NCBI GenBank assembly: GCA_016213775.1
Contig: JACQZR010000205.1
Location: 1-45,097 of the forward strand
DNA length: 45,097 nucleotides
Direction: 5' to 3'
From: Acidobacteriota bacterium
Lineage (GTDB): Bacteria; Acidobacteriota; Terriglobia; Bryobacterales; Bryobacteraceae
Below are positions 17,631 to 24,453 of the stretch, piece after piece. Positions within the stretch are counted from its first letter, which is position 1; every line of letters starts with the position of its first letter. The translations under genes and the position numbers were made by a program. The notes under the pieces are model-generated. The model saw only the letters and a list, made by a program, of their open reading frames with translations, did not search any database and had not been told where the DNA came from.

Positions 17631-18506
17631 CTAACCCTTGAAACGATATGCTCTCGGGTTCATACCAAACTCCCCGCGGAATGCTCGATTGAAATTCGAG
17701 ACATCTCCGAAACCGCAAGCAAGCGCGATTTCGATGATGCGCGTCGATTCCGTTTTCAACCGGATGGCCGCTTGTCGAAGGCGGCCCCGGAGAAGGTACT
17801 GATGCGGGGTTGTACCGGTGACCTCCTGAAATGCCCGGAGGAAATGGTAGGGACTCAATCGCGCAATCTGGGCAAGGCTCGTCAGTTCATGGGGCATGGC
17901 GGGTTCGTTCTCGATCATCCGTACAACCCGAGTGACCCGTGCCAGGGAACTCGGCTTGGCCCCGATTCGATCGGGAGCGGCGCCGTGAGCGGTTTGCGCG
18001 GCGTGAGCAGCCAGTTCGAAGATCAGTTGCTCGCAGGCACCGCCATCGGCATCCGGCAATAGCGTCGAAGCCCTCGCCACGATTGGCGCCAGTACCCTTA
18101 TAGGCGGGAGACGGGGAACTCCAAAGCGCCAGCGGGTTCCAGAGGTGCGCGCCCCGACAGCATCCCAGGCAAGCCGATCGAAGAATTCGGTTGAGTAGGA
18201 CACCGCGATGCACCGATCCCCGACGCCGTGCTCATGACCGCAACAAAAGTGATCGCCGGCGTCGCCCAGCAACAAGGAACCCGGTGTCATCAATTCACGG
18301 CCCGATGCGGTGTGGTACTGAAAAGTTCCGCTCAGGACTACAGCAATGGAAGTGCGTCCATGCTGCTCCTCGAACGGGCTGTCATGCGGGCCGGCGGTGC
18401 AAATCACGTCCGACAGCGCCCAACCATCGCCGGATCCGATGATTCGCGCCTCAGGCGGATGGGTTGCGTTGAGATGCTTTTCGAAGTCGACAGCAATTTT
18501 CGCCAA
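17631..18506 (-). CDS. AraC-family transcriptional regulator
   Basis: This 291-residue protein has an N-terminal cupin-like sensor region (SIAVVLSGTFQYHTASGRELMTPGSLLLGDAGDHF, here split by beta turns) and a linker. A C-terminal AraC/XylS domain carries two helix-turn-helix motifs (LTSLAQIARLSPYHFLRAFQ and IIEIALACGFGDVSNFNRAF, ending FGMNPRAYR). The start is a TTG with a G-rich sequence about 9 bases upstream. No better ATG exists without losing the sensor domain. It is divergent from the DinB gene, which it may regulate. The effector is unknown; a CCGH motif in the sensor could bind metal. Confidence 0.88.
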   Translation of the reverse strand: MAKIAVDFEKHLNATHPPEARIIGSGDGWALSDVICTAGPHDSPFEEQHGRTSIAVVLSGTFQYHTASGRELMTPGSLLLGDAGDHFCCGHEHGVGDRCIAVSYSTEFFDRLAWDAVGARTSGTRWRFGVPRLPPIRVLAPIVARASTLLPDADGGACEQLIFELAAHAAQTAHGAAPDRIGAKPSSLARVTRVVRMIENEPAMPHELTSLAQIARLSPYHFLRAFQEVTGTTPHQYLLRGRLRQAAIRLKTESTRIIEIALACGFGDVSNFNRAFRGEFGMNPRAYRFKG

Positions 18507-18544
18507 GAATTACCGCCCCCCTCTGGCTTATAACCATTGTATAG

Positions 18545-18568
18545 CGAGCGGCTGAATCGGATCGCTCG
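18545..18568. promoter_or_regulatory. dyad in the AraC/DinB divergent region
   Basis: CGAGCG and CGCTCG arms are separated by 12 bases, just after a TATA-like stretch (ATTGTATAG) and before the DinB ribosome-binding site. This is a plausible operator for the adjacent AraC regulator, though AraC sites are usually direct repeats. Confidence 0.3.
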
Positions 18569-18592
18569 TTCGAATCGATCAGGAGAAGGAAT

Positions 18593-19033
18593 ATGGCAAT
18601 GAACGCTGAATCGCTGGTTCGGTTATTGGTGGAACGATGGGAACAGGTCTCCCGGAAGATAGAAGCCCTCGGGAGGGAACTGCCCGAGGAAACGCTAGAG
18701 CGCCCAACGGTGAACGGGGTCCGGCCCTTTGGGGCAGTCCTCCGGCACGTAGCGTTTTGGAATCAGTACGTCGCGGATTCGCTTCGCGGAAACACTGCGG
18801 ATGATACTGCGAACGAATTGGCGCCAGGCGAGTACGCAACGAAAGCCAGCATTCTGGACGCGCTGGCACGGAGTTCGCAGTCGGTCGCGGCGGCGCTGCT
18901 TGCCCACAAGTCCTTTGATGCAAAATCGGCGGAGTTGGTCATCACGTTTATTGAACACACGTCGGAACACTACGGCCAACTCGTCGTCTACAGCCGGACG
19001 TTGGGAATCGTACCCCCGGCGTCTCGCGCATAA
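18593..19033 (+). CDS. DinB-family protein
   Basis: This 146-residue four-helix bundle protein has the metal-ligand pattern of the DinB/YfiT superfamily: a His in LRHVAFWNQYV and His residues in IEHTSEHYGQLVVYSR near the C-terminus. Members include thiol S-transferases that use bacillithiol or mycothiol; the substrate here is unknown. The ribosome-binding site AGGAGAAGGA is strong, and a second ATG two codons in is also possible. It is followed by an SRPBCC gene and an M28 peptidase gene on the same strand with short gaps, suggesting one transcript. Confidence 0.85.
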   Translation: MAMNAESLVRLLVERWEQVSRKIEALGRELPEETLERPTVNGVRPFGAVLRHVAFWNQYVADSLRGNTADDTANELAPGEYATKASILDALARSSQSVAAALLAHKSFDAKSAELVITFIEHTSEHYGQLVVYSRTLGIVPPASRA

Positions 19034-19059
19034 CCGCACCTTGGAGATTGGAGAGGATT

Positions 19060-19482
19060 ATGGCATCTATTCGGAAAGAACTCTTGACCAAAGCAAGTGC
19101 CGGCGATGTGTGGGCCGCTCTTCGCGATATCGGCTCGTTGCACACCAGGCTTGTTCCCGGCTTTGTGGTGGATACCCAATTAGTACCGGGGGAACGCATT
19201 GTAACGTTTGGAAATGGGATGGTGATTCGGGAGCCGATTGTGGACATCGACGACGACGCACGGAGGCTCGTCTGGTCGGCGATAGGTGCACCGCTGACCC
19301 ACTACAATGCGTCCGCTCAGGTTTTTGTGAACCAGGATGGGCAGACCAGGCTGGTTTGGATTGCCGATCTTCTTCCGCACGAAGCAGCCGGTCCGATTGG
19401 GCAAATGATGGAACAGGGTATGGCCGTAATGAAGGCAACGTTGGACAAGCTGGCGCCGCAGAGGCAGGATGCTAACATTTGA
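19060..19482 (+). CDS. SRPBCC-family (START-like) protein
   Basis: This 140-residue protein starts IRKELLTKASAGDVWAALRD and contains GFVVDTQLVPGERIVTFGNG, RLVWSAIG and a C-terminal helix GPIGQMMEQGMAVMKATLDKL. That arrangement is typical of polyketide cyclase/SRPBCC helix-grip folds that bind hydrophobic ligands. GGAGAGG stands 3 bases before the ATG. The end overlaps the start codon region of the M28 peptidase gene. No catalytic residue pattern identifies a reaction. Confidence 0.82.
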   Translation: MASIRKELLTKASAGDVWAALRDIGSLHTRLVPGFVVDTQLVPGERIVTFGNGMVIREPIVDIDDDARRLVWSAIGAPLTHYNASAQVFVNQDGQTRLVWIADLLPHEAAGPIGQMMEQGMAVMKATLDKLAPQRQDANI

Positions 19483-21080
19483 AGATGTTGCCAGGGTCGA
19501 AACCTCTTCTCGCTATTGCCGCCACTGCGGCTCTGCTTGCCCAGTCCTCGGATGATGCCACCTGGCGCATCCGGCGCGAAGCCCTCGATCAATCGTCACT
19601 CAAGCGCACGATGCACTTCCTCACCGATGTGCATGGGCCGCGGCTTACCGGATCGCCTCGTTTCAATGGCGCGGCCGATTGGGTGGTGACGCAGTTGAAG
19701 GCTTGGGGATTGGAGAATGCCCATCTTGAGCCGTGGGAGTTCGGGCATCCGGGCTGGGACAATGAACGGACGTCGGTGCACATTGTTTCGCCGGTGCGAG
19801 ATGCGCTGGTTTGCGAGGTGATTGCGTGGACTCCCGGCACGAAAGGGCGGACGCGCGCGCAGGTGGTGCAGATCGTGCCGCCGCAGAATCCGACTGAGGA
19901 GAAACTGACGGAGTTCCTGGATAACGCCAGGAGCAAAGTGAGCGGCAAGATCGCGTTGGTGGGTGCGTCAACGCCGCTGCCGGTGTCGTTTGCACCGCTC
20001 ACCAAGCGTCGTGAAGATTCGGATGTGGTAGCGATGTACGATCCCACGAATCCGAACCCACCAACGTTCTTCAACCGGGGTCCTGCAACGCCGGCGCGCG
20101 ATCCGAAGGGTCCAAAGACGGTGAGCGCGCGCGATGTGGAACGGCGGATCAACGAGTTCCTGGCCGTTAATGGCGCTGTGGGACGCGTGAACGACGGGGG
20201 CCGCGACCATGGGCAGATCCGCGCCTTTAACAACCGGACGTTTGACATCGCCAAAGCTGTGCCGAGTATTGTTTTGCGGGCTGAGGACTATGGCCGCATC
20301 TCGCGGATTCTTGCCGACGGCACTCCGGTGGAGCTGGAAATGGAGATCGAGAACAAGTGGTATCCGGAGGGCAAGACCGCGCACAACGTGATCGCCGAGA
20401 TAGCCGGGTCAGATAAGAAGGATGAGGTGGTGATGCTCGGCGGTCACCTGGATTCGTGGCATTCGGCCACTGGCGCGACGGACAATGCGATCGGATCGGC
20501 GGTGATGATGGAGGCGCTAAGAATCCTCAAGGCCACTGGTGCGAAGCCGCGGCGGACCGTACGGCTGGCGCTCTGGAGCGGCGAGGAGCAGGGCTTGCTC
20601 GGGTCGAAGGCGTATGTGAAGGAACACTTTGGAACGTTCGAGAATCCGAAGCCGGAGGGGCGGGGTTTTGTGGCCTATTTCAATATTGACTCCGGGACTG
20701 GACGAGCGCGCGGCATGTCGGCGTTTGGACCGGAATCGGCGGCGAAGGTGCTGCGTGGGTTTCTCGCGCAGTTTGCCGATTTGGGAGTGCTCGGTGCGCG
20801 GGCGTCACGATCGCGACAGGCAGGGGGATCGGACCATTCCTCGTTTGCGGAGGCGGGATTCGCGGGGATCAGCGTGGGGCAGGACCCGATTGAGTACGGG
20901 TCGCACACGTGGCATACCAATCTCGACACCTACGAGCGGATTGTTTTCGAGGATGCGCAGAAGTCGGCTACGGTGATTGCAGCGACTGTGCTGCATCTAG
21001 CGAATCGCGAGGAGCGGTTACCGCGGTTCGCCAAGGATGAGATTCCGGCGGTCCCGAAGGCGGCGGCGGCGAGCGAATGA
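19479..21080 (+). CDS. secreted M28-family metallopeptidase
   Basis: This 533-residue protein has a signal peptide, a PA-like insert and an M28 zinc peptidase domain. Metal ligands are recognisable in GGHLDSWHSATGATDNAIG (His, bridging Asp), WSGEEQGLLGS (catalytic Glu and ligand), NIDSG and HTWHTNLDT. It is related to aminopeptidases and carboxypeptidase Q-like enzymes that trim peptides outside the cytoplasm. The start is taken as TTG at 19479, which overlaps the SRPBCC stop and has AGGA 9 bases upstream. The ATG two codons later gives nearly the same protein. It ends the DinB-SRPBCC-M28 gene group. Confidence 0.9.
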   Translation: MKMLPGSKPLLAIAATAALLAQSSDDATWRIRREALDQSSLKRTMHFLTDVHGPRLTGSPRFNGAADWVVTQLKAWGLENAHLEPWEFGHPGWDNERTSVHIVSPVRDALVCEVIAWTPGTKGRTRAQVVQIVPPQNPTEEKLTEFLDNARSKVSGKIALVGASTPLPVSFAPLTKRREDSDVVAMYDPTNPNPPTFFNRGPATPARDPKGPKTVSARDVERRINEFLAVNGAVGRVNDGGRDHGQIRAFNNRTFDIAKAVPSIVLRAEDYGRISRILADGTPVELEMEIENKWYPEGKTAHNVIAEIAGSDKKDEVVMLGGHLDSWHSATGATDNAIGSAVMMEALRILKATGAKPRRTVRLALWSGEEQGLLGSKAYVKEHFGTFENPKPEGRGFVAYFNIDSGTGRARGMSAFGPESAAKVLRGFLAQFADLGVLGARASRSRQAGGSDHSSFAEAGFAGISVGQDPIEYGSHTWHTNLDTYERIVFEDAQKSATVIAATVLHLANREERLPRFAKDEIPAVPKAAAASE

Positions 21081-21151
21081 GGCTGTACCCCGCGGCGCGG
21101 TTTGGGAGTATTGACAGTTTGTCAGGACCTGATACTCTTGGAGTGGAGAGG

Positions 21152-21177
21152 GAACCCCGCCGAAACGACGGGGGTTC
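21152..21177 (+). terminator. hairpin after the M28 gene (candidate terminator)
   Basis: GAACCCC pairs with GGGGTTC around a GC-rich inner part, followed by TTT on the plus strand. It would terminate the M28 transcript. Read on the minus strand, the same stem lies just after the 24-codon ORF and could terminate that transcript as well, though it lacks a good U-run in that direction. Confidence 0.5.
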
Positions 21178-21195
21178 TTTGGCCTTAGCCAAAGC
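21177..21195. repeat. 19-base hairpin repeat, copy 1
   Basis: The bases CTTTGGCCTTAGCCAAAGC contain a perfect 7-base-pair stem with a 4-base loop. On the minus strand the loop holds the TAA stop of the 24-codon ORF. A related copy lies at 21434-21452 in the same orientation (15 of 19 bases equal). Confidence 0.55.
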
Positions 21196-21259
21196 GTATC
21201 GTAATCACGAGACGCTTCAGCGTTAGGTTCCAGCTAACGCTAATGCTGATGATTCGCAT
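21185..21259 (-). CDS. 24-residue small protein with strong ribosome-binding site (candidate)
   Basis: The minus strand carries AAAGGAGGTG with the ATG 6 bases beyond it, an almost ideal Shine-Dalgarno arrangement. 24 sense codons and TAA follow. The peptide starts MRIISISVSW, continues NLTLKRLVIT and ends IRFG. Hydrophobic and polar residues alternate almost perfectly through residues 4-14 and again in 18-23, around a Lys-Arg pair at 15-16, which suggests an amphipathic beta-hairpin or membrane-active strand with net charge about +4. A perfect hairpin (21284-21309) lies upstream of the ribosome-binding site, another lies within the ORF (AGCGTTAG with CTAACGCT) and a third spans the stop codon. 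I do not recognise the family. It could be a real small protein, a leader peptide, or part of a structured repeat element. Confidence 0.5.
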   Translation of the reverse strand: MRIISISVSWNLTLKRLVITIRFG

Positions 21260-21283
21260 TTGGTTCACCTCCTTTCCGGGTCT

Positions 21284-21309
21284 GACTCACGGCCTGCCAG
21301 CCGTGAGTC
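21284..21309. promoter_or_regulatory. perfect 10-base-pair hairpin upstream of the small ORF
   Basis: GACTCACGGC and GCCGTGAGTC form a perfect stem with a 6-base loop, ending 8 bases before the AAAGGAGGTG sequence on the minus strand. It looks like a 5' leader stem of the small ORF transcript. Confidence 0.5.
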
Positions 21310-21498
21310 CCCCGGTCGGGAAAAGGAGATTCCAAACTACGCTCTCCGCACTGCGTTATCCCTCTGTTGATTTAGTGGCGGGAGCCCGGAATTCCTCTCA
21401 AAGTTTTTTGCGACAGGTCTGAAGCAAGCGGCTCCTTGGCCCTAACCAAAGCTTTAGGTTTCGCCTTGCAGCCGTCGTCGAAAAAACCTTAAACGCCC
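21310..21498. other. intergenic stretch with second hairpin repeat; no gene seen
   Basis: No coding frame is convincing here. A second copy of the hairpin repeat (CCTTGGCCCTAACCAAAGC) is at 21434-21452. On the minus strand TGTCGCAAAAA and, further downstream, CGCCACTAAA could be the two halves of an ECF-type promoter for the small ORF transcript, but this is only a resemblance. Confidence 0.35.
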
Positions 21499-21524
21499 CA
21501 CATGACGCTCGTGTGACATATACT
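21499..21524 (+). promoter_or_regulatory. candidate promoter and operator of the M4 protease gene
   Basis: TATACT at 21519-21524 is a good -10 box. Just upstream CACATGA and TCGTGTG form a dyad with a 3-base centre (one G-T pair) that would overlap the promoter. The gene's ribosome-binding site GGGAGG follows before the ATG at 21562. Confidence 0.4.
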
Positions 21525-21561
21525 GTTTCCAAGTGTTAACTGGAAGTCATGGGAGGCGAAG

Positions 21562-23097
21562 ATGAAGCTGACTGGAACGATGCTTGTTCTGCTGTTGTGC
21601 GCAACGGCAGGTTTTGCGGGAGACGACGAGGACGACAAGAAGGCCGTTAACCACATCAAGGGAAATCCACAGAAGTACGGGCTCGGGGCCCAAGACGAAC
21701 TGAAGCGTCGCAGCATCAAGATGGGCGCCAATGGCGAAAACCACATCCGCTACGACCGGTTCCATAAAGGCGTCAAGGTGTTCGAAGGGGAGGCGATCGC
21801 GCACGTCGATCGCGCAGGAGCAGTCACAGTCACGGACTCGCTGGGCGGAAGCATCGATCTGGATGTGAGCCCAAAGGTAAACGGTAACTCGGCGCGCGCC
21901 TCAGTGGCGCAAAGCCTGGGGATGAACCCGAACGATGTCACGTTCGAACTACAGATTCTGCCGCGCGGACAACGCAGCCCGGCGTCGAAGTTGGTATGGC
22001 ACATGACCGCCTTTAGTGAGAACGACGATGCGGAGCCACGCAAGTATGAAGTGTTTGTGGATGCACAGACCGGCGCCGTGGTTTGGATGTTTGATGCCCT
22101 GGAGCACTCGAGTGTCGACGGAACCGGCTACACGATGTACGCCGGTCAGGTTACGCTGGCACTCGATCTGAGTGCGAGCATCTACTATATGCGTGCTTTG
22201 GATGGTTCGAAGGTGTACATCAAGACCAATGACATGAAGAACCGTCAGAATGGCAGCGGTACGACGTTCTCCAACACGACTGGCGCATTCGGCAACTCCC
22301 AGCGCGATCTGTCCGACCGGTCCACCGCCGGCGCAGACGCGCACTTCGGTCTGGTGAAGACCTGGAAATACTATTTTGACAAGCACAACCGCAACGGTAT
22401 CGATGGCAATGGCCGCTCCACCTATGCGCGGGTGCACTACGGGCGTAACTACGAGAACGCCTTTTGGTCGAGCAGTTGCTTCTGCATGACGTTCGGGGAT
22501 GGTGCGAACACCTTCTATCCGCTGGTATCGCTGGACGTCGCCGGGCATGAGCTTTCGCACGGCGTCATGGCGGCGGAGGCCAACCTCACCTATAGCGGGG
22601 AGTCTGGCGGATTAAACGAAGCGAACTCCGATATTTTCGGTTCGCTGGTAGAGTTCTACGCCGCGAGCACCGTTGACATCGGTGACTGGTGGATTGGCGA
22701 GCGCATCTACAAATCGAACTGGAGTGGGAACACCTACACGCAGACAAAAGCATTGCGTTACATGGATGATCCGGCCAAGGATGGACGGAGTCCGGCGTGC
22801 TGGTCGCCGACGATCGGAAGCTTGAATGTGCACTATAGCTCGGGTCCGATGAACCACGCGTTCTACTTACTGGTAAACGGCGGTGCCAGCAAGTGCAACG
22901 GAAACAGCGTAACGGGTATCGGGCAGGACGAAGCGGCGAAGATCTGGTACGACGCAATCAGCAATCGAATGACCTCGTCAACCAATTATGCTGGTGCGCG
23001 GGTGGCGGCTCTGGCGGCGGCGGCAGCCTTGTTCGGCAATCCGAGCCAACAGTATGCCAGTGTTGCGGCGGCTTTCTCCGCGATCAATGTGAACTAA
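21562..23097 (+). CDS. secreted M4-family (thermolysin-like) metalloprotease
   Basis: This 511-residue precursor has a signal peptide (KLTGTMLVLLLCATAGFAG), an FTP/PepSY-type propeptide up to roughly residue 190 (GQRSPASKLVWHMTAF, EVFVDAQTGAVVWMFDAL) and the M4 catalytic domain. Zinc ligands are His329 and His333 of HELSH with catalytic Glu330, and Glu353 in GLNEANSDIFG. The transition-state His is in LNVHYSSG, followed by MNHAFYLLV. It should be an extracellular endoprotease. Its stop lies 1 base from the end of the convergent ECF sigma factor gene. I see no C-terminal sorting or PPC domain, so it is the short form. Confidence 0.95.
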   Translation: MKLTGTMLVLLLCATAGFAGDDEDDKKAVNHIKGNPQKYGLGAQDELKRRSIKMGANGENHIRYDRFHKGVKVFEGEAIAHVDRAGAVTVTDSLGGSIDLDVSPKVNGNSARASVAQSLGMNPNDVTFELQILPRGQRSPASKLVWHMTAFSENDDAEPRKYEVFVDAQTGAVVWMFDALEHSSVDGTGYTMYAGQVTLALDLSASIYYMRALDGSKVYIKTNDMKNRQNGSGTTFSNTTGAFGNSQRDLSDRSTAGADAHFGLVKTWKYYFDKHNRNGIDGNGRSTYARVHYGRNYENAFWSSSCFCMTFGDGANTFYPLVSLDVAGHELSHGVMAAEANLTYSGESGGLNEANSDIFGSLVEFYAASTVDIGDWWIGERIYKSNWSGNTYTQTKALRYMDDPAKDGRSPACWSPTIGSLNVHYSSGPMNHAFYLLVNGGASKCNGNSVTGIGQDEAAKIWYDAISNRMTSSTNYAGARVAALAAAAALFGNPSQQYASVAAAFSAINVN

Positions 23098-23098
23098 G

Positions 23099-23665
23099 TC
23101 AGCGTGCCAGCCGGCGGCGCAACCAGGCCTGCGCGTATCGCAAGTCGTGGCGCACTACATGGACAGAGATGCCTAGAGCCTCGGCGGTCTCCTCGGCGGT
23201 CATGCCACCGAAATAGCGCATCTCGATGAGCCGGGCGAGCGATTCGTTCTCCCCGGAAAGCGCCTGAATCGCGCCGTCCAATTCGATCAGATCGAGCAGT
23301 TCGACACCCTCGCCTGAGCGGACTTCCAGGCTGGTGGTGCGGGGTTCGTTGTCGCCCGGCACGGCGGAGCGCTTGAGACTGGCACGGGCACGGGCGTAAT
23401 CCACCAGCACCTGGCGCATCACGCGGGAAGCAACCGCGAGAAAATGCACTTCATCGGCGAAGGATCGCCCGGCGCCTTCAAACAGCTTCAAATAGGCTTC
23501 GTGGACCAGGGCCGTGGCCTGCAGCGTGTGGCCTGGACGTTCCCCCCGCAGGTGCCGCGAGGCGATGCGGTGGAGTTCCTGATAAAGAGTCGGGGTGATC
23601 TCGCCCAAGGCGGATTCGTCCCCCGCGCGCAGTCTTTGAAAGAGCTGATGTACCGGCTCGCTCAC
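23099..23665 (-). CDS. ECF RNA polymerase sigma factor (Acidobacteria/Planctomycete type)
   Basis: This 188-residue protein has region 2 (SALGEITPTLYQELHRIASR, TLQATALVHEAYLKL, HFLAVASRVMRQVLVDYARAR) and region 4 (LIEMRYFGGMTAEETAEALGIS, VVRHDLRYAQAWLRRRL). The LQATALVHEAYLKL signature marks the group I know as Sig-70_X6/ECF sigma factors. They often lie beside Ser/Thr kinases and are thought to be controlled by phosphorylation rather than by a classical anti-sigma factor. A kinase with TPRs is encoded about 800 bases away, divergently, beyond a DUF3455 gene. No anti-sigma gene is adjacent. Confidence 0.93.
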   Translation of the reverse strand: MSEPVHQLFQRLRAGDESALGEITPTLYQELHRIASRHLRGERPGHTLQATALVHEAYLKLFEGAGRSFADEVHFLAVASRVMRQVLVDYARARASLKRSAVPGDNEPRTTSLEVRSGEGVELLDLIELDGAIQALSGENESLARLIEMRYFGGMTAEETAEALGISVHVVRHDLRYAQAWLRRRLAR

Positions 23666-23788
23666 CAGAACAGCCTAACATTCCTCCTGCGTTGCTTGCC
23701 AATTTCCGCGAGCGAAGCCGCTTCCAGGGATAGAAAAACGCCTCCTATGAGCTTCGATCTTTCACTACCAGAACAAGAGGAGACCCAC

Positions 23789-24385
23789 ATGTTTCGAACA
23801 TTTTTGTCCTTCTGCGTGCTCGCCGTGGCGGGCATGCAGGCACAGAGCATTCAGCCGCCCGCTATACCAGCCGATTTGCAGGTTCCTTCCGGCCACACTG
23901 CGTTCCTGAAGGCCGCGGCTTCGGGGACGCAGAACTACATCTGCCTGCCCACGGCTGACGGGATGGCATGGAAGTTCCAGGCCCCGCAAGCGACGTTGTT
24001 TGTTTCGCTGCGGTGGTTCGGCGGAGAGGTGCGGCAGCAGGTGGCCACGCATTTTCTCAGTCAGAATCCGGTGGAGGCAGAGACGCCGGCACGTGCCACC
24101 TGGCAGGCGTCGCTCGATACCAGTGCGGCGTGGGCCGTGAAGATCAAAGAATCGAGCGATCCGGCGTTTGTCGCGGCGGGCGCAATCCCGTGGTTCCTGC
24201 TGCAGGTAGCGGGGACGAAGCGCGGACCATCGGGAGGCGAAATGCTGGCGCAAACCTCCTACATCCAGCGCGTGAATACGACGGGTGGCGTCACACCCAC
24301 TGCCGCTTGCACGGAGGCTGGGGCGCTACAATTCGTTCCTTACACGGCCGATTACATTTTCTACCGCGCCAGCGACGGCCAGTAA
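23789..24385 (+). CDS. secreted DUF3455-family protein
   Basis: This 198-residue protein has a signal peptide (FRTFLSFCVLAVAGMQAQS). The DUF3455 pattern follows: ADLQVPSGHTAFLKAAASGTQNYICL, WKFQAPQATLF, HFLSQNPV, ATWQASLDTSAAWAVK, IPWFLLQV and a closing QFVPYTADYIFYRA. The family occurs in exported proteins of many bacteria and fungi with no known function. The start has AGAGGAG 6 bases upstream; a longer in-frame start 14 codons earlier lacks a signal peptide. It is divergent from the ECF sigma gene and may belong to its regulon. Confidence 0.85.
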   Translation: MFRTFLSFCVLAVAGMQAQSIQPPAIPADLQVPSGHTAFLKAAASGTQNYICLPTADGMAWKFQAPQATLFVSLRWFGGEVRQQVATHFLSQNPVEAETPARATWQASLDTSAAWAVKIKESSDPAFVAAGAIPWFLLQVAGTKRGPSGGEMLAQTSYIQRVNTTGGVTPTAACTEAGALQFVPYTADYIFYRASDGQ

Positions 24386-24400
24386 TAATATCCACGGCAT

Positions 24401-24451
24401 GATCCACTCCTCCAGGGGATTCTCGCGTTAGTCGTGAGAGGGGAGTGGATC
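24401..24451 (+). promoter_or_regulatory. long hairpin covering the kinase ribosome-binding site
   Basis: GATCCACTCC at 24401-24410 is a perfect complement of GGAGTGGATC at 24442-24451. An inner stem TCTCGCG with CGTGAGA (one G-T pair) closes on a TTAGT loop. The right arm contains the purine-rich ribosome-binding sequence and the first possible GTG start of the kinase gene. In RNA this would hide the start region, so it is a candidate translational switch. It could also attenuate read-through from the DUF3455 gene. Confidence 0.55.
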
Positions 24452-24453
24452 AA

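Noticed and set aside
21375-21405. A tRNA-like 3' end on the minus strand (CCGGGCTCCCGCCA).
   Set aside because: The rest of a cloverleaf, anticodon arm included, cannot be found nearby; resemblance is limited to GC-rich acceptor-like bases.
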